Both the position numbers and the translations under genes were made by a program. Positions 18,878-27,016 of a stretch of 64,000 bases of DNA are shown piece after piece (positions within the stretch are counted from its first letter, which is position 1; each line of letters begins with the position of its first letter). The stretch lies in the NCBI GenBank assembly GCA_002688435.1, contig NZCW01000030.1, positions 1-64,000 on the forward strand. Direction: 5' to 3'. The notes under the pieces were generated by a model that did no database searches, was not told where the DNA came from, and saw only the letters and a list, made by a program, of their open reading frames with translations. The DNA comes from Dehalococcoidales bacterium (lineage in GTDB: Bacteria > Chloroflexota > Dehalococcoidia > Dehalococcoidales > RBG-16-60-22).

Positions 18878-19831
18878 ATGATGAGTAAGAGTGATGCCAA
18901 GCAGGTAGCAGCGGCCAGGATTTGTCTCAGATGCGGCACGCGTAGTTCGGCTGGAGTCGAGGTTTGCCAACGCTGTGGCGAGAAGTTGAGGGAAGCCAAA
19001 GTAAGCGGTAAAAAGGAGAAAAAAAGCCTGAGGCTCTGTCTCGATGAAGTGGCGAAAGTCCCAGAACCATCAAGTCAGGACGGCGCAGGTTTTGGCATTA
19101 ACCGGATTTACTGCGGCGACTGCCGGGAAATTATGCGGCGGATGCCGGAGGAATCTGTTGACCTTATCGTTACTTCGCCACCCTATAACTTTGGACTGGA
19201 CGAGTATGACCGGCATAGCGATACCCGGAGCTGGCCAGAGTATTTCGCCACTCTGGCCCAAGTATGGCGCCAGTCCTACCGGGTGATGAGGCGGGGTGGG
19301 CGACTCTGTGTGGTGGTCCAGCCGTTGTTTTCCGACTATATGCCGACGCACCATATCATCTCGCAGCAGCTTCGAGAGCTGGGCTTCCTCTTTAAGGCAG
19401 AGATAATGTGGGAAAAGCATAACTACAATTGTAAGTATACTGCTTGGGGCAGCTGGAAAAAGCCGAGCATGCCCTATCTGAAGTACACTTGGGAATTCAT
19501 CGAGGTCTTCTGCAAGGACGATTATAAAAAGGACGGTCGGGCGGCGGACGTAGACATTACCGCGGAAGAGTTCAAGAAATGGGTTTACGGTAAGTGGGAC
19601 ATCGCCCCGGAATCTAAAATGAAGCAGTTCGGGCACCCAGCAATGTTCCCCGAGGAAATTCCCTATCGCCTGATAAAACTGTTCAGCTATGTCGGCGATA
19701 CCGTGTTCGACCCCTTTAATGGTGCGGGTACCACTACCTTGGTCGCCTGGAAGCTGCGCCGGAACTATATCGGGGTTGATATTTCAGGGAAATACTGTCG
19801 GCAAGCTACCGAGAGAATTAGAGACAGTTAG
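18878..19831 (+). CDS. orphan DNA methyltransferase (beta-class N4-cytosine or N6-adenine) with N-terminal zinc ribbon
   Basis: ICLRCGTRSSAGVEVCQRCG zinc ribbon; VTSPPYNFGLDEY (motif IV); DPFNGAGTTTLVAWKLRRNYIGVDIS (motif I). Confidence 0.9.
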   Translation: MMSKSDAKQVAAARICLRCGTRSSAGVEVCQRCGEKLREAKVSGKKEKKSLRLCLDEVAKVPEPSSQDGAGFGINRIYCGDCREIMRRMPEESVDLIVTSPPYNFGLDEYDRHSDTRSWPEYFATLAQVWRQSYRVMRRGGRLCVVVQPLFSDYMPTHHIISQQLRELGFLFKAEIMWEKHNYNCKYTAWGSWKKPSMPYLKYTWEFIEVFCKDDYKKDGRAADVDITAEEFKKWVYGKWDIAPESKMKQFGHPAMFPEEIPYRLIKLFSYVGDTVFDPFNGAGTTTLVAWKLRRNYIGVDISGKYCRQATERIRDS

Positions 19832-19849
19832 TACTAGAGGTTTTTAGCG

Positions 19850-21559
19850 ATGCTGATTAGAGTCTTGGATAAGGAAACAGTCTCCCAGATTGCCGCTGGG
19901 GAGGTGGTGGAGCGACCGGCCTCGGTGGTGAAGGAACTAGTGGAGAACGCGCTGGACGCGGGCTCAAGCCAGATTGGAGTTGAGGTGCGGGGCGGTGGGG
20001 TAAGCCTCATCGGAGTAAGCGATAATGGTAGCGGCATTCCTGCCGAGGAGGTTGAGCTGGCCTTCGAGCGTCATGCCACCAGTAAGATCGGTAGCCCGGG
20101 GGACCTGCCGGTAATCCGCAGCCTTGGTTTTCGCGGTGAGGCATTGCCCAGTATTGCCGCGGTGGCCCAGGTGGAGATAGTGACCTGCCCCGTCGGTGAG
20201 TCGGTAGGCATCTATCTCAGTCTAGAAAGCGGTGTCGTGGTAAACCGGAGAGATCAGGGACGTTCCTCAGGGACGACGGTTACGGTGCGTAACTTGTTCC
20301 GTCGGGTGCCGGCCCGGTTGAAATTTTTGAAAGCCACTACCACGGAAAACGGCCATATCGCTAACGTGGTAAGCCAGTATGCCTTGGCTTTTTCCGAGGT
20401 TGGCTTCAGCCTGCTGGTCGATGGACGGAGGGTATTGAAGACCCCGGGCCGTGGCCGACTGTTGGACAGTATTATTGAGGTGTACGGCATTGAGGTGGCT
20501 CAGCACATGCTGGAGATTAAAGGCAGTGAATGGACTGACGAAGCCACCTCCCTCAAAGTGACCGGACTGGCTGGCTCCCCAGCGGTGAGTCGTGCCAGCC
20601 GCCACGGCCTCAGCTTTTTCATCAACCGCCGCTGGGTGAACAGTCGACTTCTAGCCCGGGCGGTAACGGAGGCTTACCACGGACTTTTAATGGCGAAAAA
20701 ACATCCGATGGCGGTTATCGCTATCTCGCTGCCTCTCGAGGAGGTGGACGTTAATATTCACCCCACCAAGAGCGAGGTGAAATTCCAGAATGAGCGCCGG
20801 GTTTTCGTGGTGGTACAGAAGATAATTCGAGAGACTCTGATGGCCCAGATGCCGGCGCCTAAAATTGAAGAGGCGGTGGCGACTTATCTCTCGCCCGTCG
20901 AGCAGGGACAGCTCTCATGGGTACCGGCCGCGGTCAGGCGCTACCGCGCCGACGCGCTGCCGGAAATACCTGGGGTGCTGACGGCCTCGCTGGCGGTGAT
21001 GCGGGTACTAGGGCAGCTGCTGGGCAGCTATATTGTCGCCGAAGGGCCCGACGGACTTTACCTTATTGACCAGCACGCCGCCCACGAACGGATTGTTTTT
21101 GAGCAGGTAAAACAGCAGCGGGCGCAGCGACAGGTAGAGATCCAGGGTCTACTGGAGCCGGTAACCTTTGAGGTCAGTCCGAAGCAGGAGACGGTTCTGT
21201 CGGCGCACTACAGGGAGCTGACCGAGTTTGGTTTCGCCGTCGAATCTTTTGGCCGCCGGATCTATCTGATTCGGACGGTGCCGCACTTAATCTCTAACGG
21301 GGACTGGCAGGGCGTGCTGCGGGAGTTGCTCGACTCACTGTCCGGGGACGGTGAAGGCGACCGTGAGGAAAAGATAGCTATCGTTATTGCCTGTCATAGC
21401 GGTGCGGTGCGAGCCGGGCAAGTCCTGACCGGCGACGAGATGCGGGAGCTGGTGCGGCAGCTGGAACAGACCTCCAATCCCCACACTTGTCCCCATGGTC
21501 GGCCGACCATGATTCATATCAGTAATCTGCAGCTCAGGCGCGAGTTTGGGCGGAGCTAG
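19850..21559 (+). CDS. mutL: DNA mismatch repair protein MutL (endonuclease-motif type)
   Basis: MLIRVLDKETVSQIAAGEVVERPASVVKELVENALDAG; FRGEALPSI; DQHAAHERIVFE; CPHGRP. Confidence 0.97.
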   Translation: MLIRVLDKETVSQIAAGEVVERPASVVKELVENALDAGSSQIGVEVRGGGVSLIGVSDNGSGIPAEEVELAFERHATSKIGSPGDLPVIRSLGFRGEALPSIAAVAQVEIVTCPVGESVGIYLSLESGVVVNRRDQGRSSGTTVTVRNLFRRVPARLKFLKATTTENGHIANVVSQYALAFSEVGFSLLVDGRRVLKTPGRGRLLDSIIEVYGIEVAQHMLEIKGSEWTDEATSLKVTGLAGSPAVSRASRHGLSFFINRRWVNSRLLARAVTEAYHGLLMAKKHPMAVIAISLPLEEVDVNIHPTKSEVKFQNERRVFVVVQKIIRETLMAQMPAPKIEEAVATYLSPVEQGQLSWVPAAVRRYRADALPEIPGVLTASLAVMRVLGQLLGSYIVAEGPDGLYLIDQHAAHERIVFEQVKQQRAQRQVEIQGLLEPVTFEVSPKQETVLSAHYRELTEFGFAVESFGRRIYLIRTVPHLISNGDWQGVLRELLDSLSGDGEGDREEKIAIVIACHSGAVRAGQVLTGDEMRELVRQLEQTSNPHTCPHGRPTMIHISNLQLRREFGRS

Positions 21560-21570
21560 TTATTCTCAGG

Positions 21571-22032
21571 TCAGTCCGGTGGGGCTTCTACAGAAGGTCT
21601 CTGGAGCAGCTCCCATCGGACCATGCCGTCCTCAATCAGCTGGCGAATTTTTCTTTCCTGAGGGGTAAGCTGGACGGTCTTACCGGATTTTATCTCCATG
21701 ATGACGATTTCTCGAGGGTCGCTCTGGGCCAGGCCGGGGAAAACGATTAGGTCTATAGGACTGCCGATAAACCGGGCTTCGGTGGGGTCGTAGTTAAACT
21801 CGGGGAGGTAGGGGGCCATCTGCTCGGTGAATTTGCCGCCCAGTACGGCGCGGCTCTGGGTAATCGCTTCCTGCCTCTCTTTTCCCTTTTCTTCCGATAA
21901 CCTCTGCCGTTCTGTTTCCTGCCACTGTCGGAACCTTCGCTCGAACTTCAGTCGGGTGGTGTAGTAGGCTAGGAAAATCGCCAGAGCGGCTGCTACCGCG
22001 GTGATGACAATTAAGATGGGGACTTCCATCAT
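21571..22032 (-). CDS. membrane-anchored Holliday-junction-resolvase-like nuclease (Endonuc_Holl type)
   Basis: N-terminal TM helix, charged coiled coil, then RFIGSPIDLIVFPGL...IVIMEIKSGK (PD-(D/E)XK-like). Confidence 0.75.
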   Translation of the reverse strand: MMEVPILIVITAVAAALAIFLAYYTTRLKFERRFRQWQETERQRLSEEKGKERQEAITQSRAVLGGKFTEQMAPYLPEFNYDPTEARFIGSPIDLIVFPGLAQSDPREIVIMEIKSGKTVQLTPQERKIRQLIEDGMVRWELLQRPSVEAPPD

Positions 22033-22111
22033 AGACCTCCAAACCTTTAATTAAGGGTAAACCGGGTGGATATATTGTGAGCGTATCTGGCGTCTGTTCC
22101 ACCAAGTAATA

Positions 22112-22180
22112 TGGTGACCTCATCCCCTGACTCCTTCTCTTTCCTAATGGGGAGAGGGATAAAGAAGGAGGGGATCGCCT
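22112..22180. repeat. dispersed intergenic hairpin repeat, copy E
   Basis: GGTGACCTCATCCCCTGACTCCTTCTCTTTCCTAATGGGGAGAGGGATAAAGAAGGAGGGGATCGCC. Confidence 0.55.
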
Positions 22181-22194
22181 TATAAATAACTATT

Positions 22195-22224
22195 AACCCG
22201 GCGGGTGCTAACTGCCGCCGGGTT
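22195..22224 (-). terminator. hairpin overlapping the pyrE stop codon, putative terminator
   Basis: AACCCGGCGG / CCGCCGGGTT 10-bp stem; downstream T-run is weak. Confidence 0.45.
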
Positions 22225-22771
22225 TAACTAGCGGGACATTGGTGGTGCACAGAGGACAGTCCTCCGGTGGGTAGGTTAGTGTCTGGGCACGGTGGCAGCG
22301 GAAAAGAGGTGCGCTAAAGTCGATCACCTGCTCGGAGCGGTCAACCAGCACGCCGATGCCGATGATTTGGCCGCCCAGTCCGTTCACCGCCGCTTGGACC
22401 TCGCGTACGGAACTGCCAGTGGTGAGAATATCGTCAACGATAAGGACTCGCTCCCCAGGGTGGATGTCGAAGCCCCGCCGGAAGGTTCTTTCTTTCCCCT
22501 CTTTTTCGGCGAATATGCCGCGTACTCCCAGTTGCCGGGCGACTTCAAAGGCGAGGATGATGCCGCCAGTGGTCGGCCCGGCGACCACTTGGACGTCCTG
22601 CTTACGGTAGTTATCGGTAATCATTCGGCAGAGCTGTTCTGTATAGTTGGGAAATTGCAGGACCTGGAACTTCTCCCAGTAGACGGGAGAATGTCGCCCG
22701 GAAGCGAGCTGGAAATGCCCTTTGAGCAGAGCCCCTGATTCCTGAAAGATATCCTCGATATTATCGGTCAA
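22208..22771 (-). CDS. pyrE: orotate phosphoribosyltransferase
   Basis: VLIVDDILTTGSSVREV PRPP-binding motif; GPTTGGIILAFEVARQL. Confidence 0.92.
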   Translation of the reverse strand: MTDNIEDIFQESGALLKGHFQLASGRHSPVYWEKFQVLQFPNYTEQLCRMITDNYRKQDVQVVAGPTTGGIILAFEVARQLGVRGIFAEKEGKERTFRRGFDIHPGERVLIVDDILTTGSSVREVQAAVNGLGGQIIGIGVLVDRSEQVIDFSAPLFRCHRAQTLTYPPEDCPLCTTNVPLVKPGGS

Positions 22772-22802
22772 TGCTACCTCCGTAAACTTTATAGCCGGAC
22801 GG

Positions 22803-23348
22803 TTAGTTAATTAGGGCGCTGGCCAGGCTTTCCATTGTCGGGTAGGCGGGAATAAGTCCCCACTTCCCCGGCGGCCAAATGGACAGCCAGGCTTTGCCGA
22901 CGATGTTCTGACGGGGTACGACCCAGCCTTTATGAGAGTCATTGCTGTTGTTCCGGTTATCACCGAGGACGAAGTAGCTGCTCTCCGGGATTTTTTGCTT
23001 CTCCACGGTATAGCGTGGCGGGCTCTTGATGTAGGGTTCCTCCAGCGGGGAGTCGTTAACGTAGACCGTTTCTTTTTTTACCTCTACGGTATCACCGGGC
23101 AAGGCAATGAGGCGCTTGATATAGTCTTTTTGCTCGTTCTGTGGCGGTCTGAAGACAAGCACGTCACCTCTTTCCGGTTCGTGGAGATAGTAAGCTACCT
23201 TGCTGACCAGGAGACGTTGCTCGTCCTGAAAGCTGGGCTCCATGCTGGTACCGTCAATGTAAAAGTTCTGGACGGTGGCCTGCAGCAGGAAGAAAAGGGT
23301 AAGGGCCAGAACGAAGGTCAATGTCAACTCGCGAAGAAAGGATTTCAT
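22803..23348 (-). CDS. lepB: signal peptidase I
   Basis: DGTSMEPSFQDEQ, RGDVLVFRPP, YIKRLIALPGD, VLGDNRNNSNDSHKGWV. Confidence 0.95.
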   Translation of the reverse strand: MKSFLRELTLTFVLALTLFFLLQATVQNFYIDGTSMEPSFQDEQRLLVSKVAYYLHEPERGDVLVFRPPQNEQKDYIKRLIALPGDTVEVKKETVYVNDSPLEEPYIKSPPRYTVEKQKIPESSYFVLGDNRNNSNDSHKGWVVPRQNIVGKAWLSIWPPGKWGLIPAYPTMESLASALIN

Positions 23349-23393
23349 TAACGACTTACTCCAAGTTTAGTCCCGATTATACCTTATTTACGG

Positions 23394-23612
23394 CTATCGT
23401 TGCCAGTTAGTCTCACTTCTCCACCTTCCCCTACAGCCTCTTCTCATGGTGGTGAACTCTATGTTGCCTTGGCGGTCGGTGCGGTAGATATTGCCCGGGC
23501 GGTATTTTGACCAGATAACTAGGCTGCCCACGGTGATAATTACCGTTAGGAGAATAATAAGCAGCGTCCAGTATTTCTGGTGCTTGGTTACGGAAAAGCT
23601 CCTGCTTCTGGG
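23394..23612 (-). pseudogene. small single-TM reading frame without a canonical start codon, possible gene remnant
   Basis: Frame reads SFSVTKHQKYWTLLIILLTVIITVGSLVIWSKYRPGNIYRTDRQGNIEFTTMRR... ending TAG at 23394-23396; no ATG/GTG/TTG before the TM segment. Confidence 0.35.
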
Positions 23613-23625
23613 TTACATCCCCGGT

Positions 23626-24288
23626 TTAAGTGCTGGTCAGAGCGGCGCGTAGTTTCTGTTCTGTTTCAAGGCTGGTAAGCGCTACTATCTGGTCGCCTTC
23701 GCGGAGGACGGTATTGGCGGTAGGGATACGTGGTTTTCGATCTCGGGAAATCACCAGAATTAGTTTGTTGTCCTTCGGTAACGGGAGCTCCCTGACTGAT
23801 TTGTTTACCGTGGTGGCGGCGGGAGGAATTCTTACCTTGACAATCTCCAGATCTTGTTCGCTCAGAGTTAGTAGATGTGTTAGCGGATGCGTCGGCACTT
23901 CTTTCTCTATGTATTCTAGGATGATGTCGGTGGTGCTTACGGTAACATCTATGCCTAGTTTCTTGAAAAGAGCCTCGTTTTGCGGGTTTCTGATGCGAGC
24001 AATGGTACAAGGCACGTTAAATTTGTGCTTGGCTACCTGGCAGGCAACTAAATTATCTTCATCGTCACCGGTTACCGCCACAAACATGTCGGCCCGGCCG
24101 GTGCCAACTTCTTCTAAGGTGGCGGCCTCACAGCCATCACCCTGGAGGCAGATACTGCCCATTTCTTCCTTTATGGTATTGCAGAGGGCGGCGTTTTTTT
24201 CGATGATGAGCACTTCGTGGTTCTCGTCCAGAAGCGCTTTCGTCAGGTAATAGCCAACCCGGCCGCCGCCAATAATTATGATATACAT
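23626..24288 (-). CDS. TrkA-like K+ transport regulator (RCK_N + RCK_C)
   Basis: MYIIIIGGGRVGYYLTKALLDENHEVLIIEKN; C-terminal REGDQIVALT. Confidence 0.9.
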   Translation of the reverse strand: MYIIIIGGGRVGYYLTKALLDENHEVLIIEKNAALCNTIKEEMGSICLQGDGCEAATLEEVGTGRADMFVAVTGDDEDNLVACQVAKHKFNVPCTIARIRNPQNEALFKKLGIDVTVSTTDIILEYIEKEVPTHPLTHLLTLSEQDLEIVKVRIPPAATTVNKSVRELPLPKDNKLILVISRDRKPRIPTANTVLREGDQIVALTSLETEQKLRAALTST

Positions 24289-24296
24289 CTGGCTCC

Positions 24297-24695
24297 TTAT
24301 CCTTCTATTTTTTCTTGGACTAAATGGGCGAAAATGGTCGTTGGGCTGAAGGCTTCCAGCCCGAGGGTATCATATAGCTCCTGGCGCAGTGGGTCATAAA
24401 TGCGGCATATTACCCTAGGTACATTGAAGATGTGCTTGGCAATCTGGGCGGATATGATATTACGGTTGTCCCCTTGGGTCATGGCCACGAAGACATCAGC
24501 TTCCTCAATGCTGGCCCTTTTCAGCGCTTCGGCATCAATACCGTTGCCGAATAACGCCGTGCCGCCGAAAGTGGGCGCTAATCTTCGGAAACTGTAGGCA
24601 TCGTTGTCCAGAATCGTAATCGTGTGCCCACCGGCATCCAGCAGTACAGCCAGCTGAGCACCGACTCGGCCGCAACCCATAATTACCACTTTCAT
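24297..24695 (-). CDS. TrkA-N (RCK_N) domain-only protein
   Basis: MKVVIMGCGRVGAQLAVLLDAGGHTITILDND. Confidence 0.88.
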   Translation of the reverse strand: MKVVIMGCGRVGAQLAVLLDAGGHTITILDNDAYSFRRLAPTFGGTALFGNGIDAEALKRASIEEADVFVAMTQGDNRNIISAQIAKHIFNVPRVICRIYDPLRQELYDTLGLEAFSPTTIFAHLVQEKIEG

Positions 24696-24716
24696 TAGCT
24701 ACCTCAACAACAATTT

Positions 24717-25133
24717 TTACTGGTGATACAGTATTACCGGGCATAGAGAATTTTGCAGCACGTAAGGCGCCACGCTACCCAAGCTGAACTGGCCAAAGCG
24801 TCTCTTGTACTTGGCGCCCATCAGGATAAGATCAACCTCTCGTTCCACGGCTTCATCGATAATTGCTGGCCCCACCTCGCGGGCCTGAAGTACATCGGTC
24901 TCTATCTCACAGTCCTGTTCTTCGGCTACCATCTCGATGTGGTCCAGTATGGCCTCCGCCGTTTCAATGCCCGATTCTATTTCGGTATCTAGGGGTAGGG
25001 CGCGTTTTATGGTGACGACATAGACTGACCAGATTCTGCCTTTGTCCTTTTTGGCCAATCGGCAGGCCAGTTTCATTGCCTCTTCATCAGCTTCAGTGCC
25101 CGATACTGGCACCAGAATCTTGCGAAACTCCAT
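24717..25133 (-). CDS. universal stress protein family
   Basis: FRKILVPVSGTEADEEAM...LILMGAKYKRRFGQFSLGSVAPYVLQNSLCPVILY. Confidence 0.88.
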   Translation of the reverse strand: MEFRKILVPVSGTEADEEAMKLACRLAKKDKGRIWSVYVVTIKRALPLDTEIESGIETAEAILDHIEMVAEEQDCEIETDVLQAREVGPAIIDEAVEREVDLILMGAKYKRRFGQFSLGSVAPYVLQNSLCPVILYHQ

Positions 25134-25353
25134 TACTTTTGGTGTTTACTGTATATTTTGAGGTTAATTATAATTCTCCCGTGGAAAAACTACAATACCT
25201 TTTAGCAATAAGTTGGTATAAATTTTTCCTAATTCTATCAGGTTTCTCCTGATTATGGCGGACCGGTCAGTGACAGGCGCTCTCGGCGCCGATTGAGGTA
25301 ATGGGCAGTCAGGCCGATAACCATCCAGGTGATTCTTACTTATCGCTACCTCT

Positions 25354-25935
25354 TTAATGGTCTGAGGGCTTTTCTTTGAGCTCTCTTATCCGGGTACTTG
25401 TAATTTGTACTGTAGTGTCTCTGAGCACCTCTAGCTCGTCAATTGATAAGTTATCTAATTGCTCTAGATTATATTGGAGGGCGCCTATAATCTCCCGGGA
25501 AGGGCGCCGTCTAGGGAGCATGAAGTAAGCATATATAGTAGCGATGATGACACCAAAAAAAGCAATCGTGCTAAAAATTGACCAGATTGAACCGATTATC
25601 ATCCCGGGAGTAGTAACTGGCCCTGGACTATTAGCGCCTTGCGTTTGCATAGCGGTGAAGGTCCACCACAGCGCGTAGCCATAGGAATTGATCTGTTCAT
25701 TTGCTCCCCGCTCGACGAGGTAAACACCCCAAGATGAGAGTAGCCAAAGCCCGATAAGAGTAAGGCTCAATGGTATCAAAGGCGTTTCGTTGGTAATCTG
25801 CCTGAGGAATCGGAAAATTCCCGGAATATCTGGAGTGAAACGGAGTCTCCGGCGCGGCTTCCGCCTACGAACGCGGAGCACCTTGTTCCCTCTCATTAGC
25901 GGTGTTACTTGTTCGGGTATTTTTTTGTCTTCCAT
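25354..25935 (-). CDS. potassium-channel-family pore protein with atypical selectivity filter
   Basis: TM-pore-TM: GVYLVERGANEQINSYGYALWWTFTAMQTQGANSPGPVTTPGMIIGSIWSIFSTIAFFGVIIATI. Confidence 0.75.
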   Translation of the reverse strand: MEDKKIPEQVTPLMRGNKVLRVRRRKPRRRLRFTPDIPGIFRFLRQITNETPLIPLSLTLIGLWLLSSWGVYLVERGANEQINSYGYALWWTFTAMQTQGANSPGPVTTPGMIIGSIWSIFSTIAFFGVIIATIYAYFMLPRRRPSREIIGALQYNLEQLDNLSIDELEVLRDTTVQITSTRIRELKEKPSDH

Positions 25936-26090
25936 CTTTGATAACTCCCTTTTCCTACTTTGACTTTATTGATTGAGATGAGCTATTTTATGAACCTTTT
26001 CGTTAACTGTCAACTTTCTATTCAATTAACTTGGCAATTGGTAAATAAATTATTATAATTATTGCTAAATGTCGCCAGACAGGTGAGGCA

Positions 26091-26290
26091 ATGATAATCA
26101 AGATCAGGATTTTTGAGCTATGCAACGGGGACTACCGCAACTTGTCTGAATTAGTCCGGGCAATGGGATTGTCCGTGAGCTAGGTCAACCGTGTGCGCGA
26201 GGGTAAGCGCAGTGTTAACCGGAATTCATCATCGAGGTAATGTGGGCTTTTCTCGACCGTAAGCTGGGCGAGCTTTTTACCTGGAAATGA
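26091..26290 (+). pseudogene. degraded small Xre/Cro-type HTH gene
   Basis: MIIKIRIFELCNGDYRNLSELVRAMGLSVS*VNRVREGKRSVNR (TAG at 26181), then after a frameshift FIIEVMWAFLDRKLGELFTWK* (26225-26290). Confidence 0.75.
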
Positions 26291-26416
26291 AGTCAAAATT
26301 CAGTAAAATGGCAGAGACATTTGTCACCAAGTGCTAACCTGATATCATCAACCCGACGCCGATTTAGATTCGGCTGGTGTCGAGAGAGGGGTCATTAGGA
26401 TAAGGGGAAGCCGTGT

Positions 26417-26926
26417 TTACAGCGGAGCTTCCTCCAGCTCAATTCTGCGCAGGTTATTTGTACCTTCTAGGTGGTCGAGGTAAAGTGTCCCGTTCAGGTG
26501 GTCTATTTCATGCTCCAGGGCTTGTGCCAGCAGTCCGCCGGTCTTGATCCGTATTTCCTTCCCGTTCTGGTCGCGTCCTTTAGCGGTAACCGATTCGGCG
26601 CGTTTGATCTCTCCGCGATAACCAGGAACGCTGAGGCAACCTTCGTCCACCGGGCGTTTCCCGAATCTCTTCACTATCTCGGGGTTGATGATAACTATAT
26701 CGCCCCCTTTTTCTTCATCGTTTTCCTCTGATGGCAGGCTAATGATAATTACCCGTTGCGAGATGCCTATCTGAGGTGCGGCCAAACCCACCCGTCCAGG
26801 TACCGCGTGTAGCGTCTCAAGCATATCGCTTATCAACTTCTTAATTGAGTCGTCGACGATTCTGACCCGCTTTGCTTTCCGCATCAGTATCGGGTCAGGA
26901 ATGGTTCGGATTGGTAAGACAGTCAT
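26417..26926 (-). CDS. def: peptide deformylase
   Basis: GLAAPQIG, EGCLSVPG, QALEHEIDHLNG. Confidence 0.96.
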   Translation of the reverse strand: MTVLPIRTIPDPILMRKAKRVRIVDDSIKKLISDMLETLHAVPGRVGLAAPQIGISQRVIIISLPSEENDEEKGGDIVIINPEIVKRFGKRPVDEGCLSVPGYRGEIKRAESVTAKGRDQNGKEIRIKTGGLLAQALEHEIDHLNGTLYLDHLEGTNNLRRIELEEAPL

Positions 26927-27016
26927 CAAAACACCAGAAATAATAAAATTAATATAGTATATACCAATGTAGCTACATAATATAACTGTAGGCGACAAAC
27001 TGCTGCCTACAGTTTA

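Noticed and set aside
26340-26400. Imperfect hairpin CGACGCCG..CGGCTGGTGTCG as a def terminator
   Set aside because: Stem is interrupted by a 4-nt bulge and no T-run follows on the minus strand.
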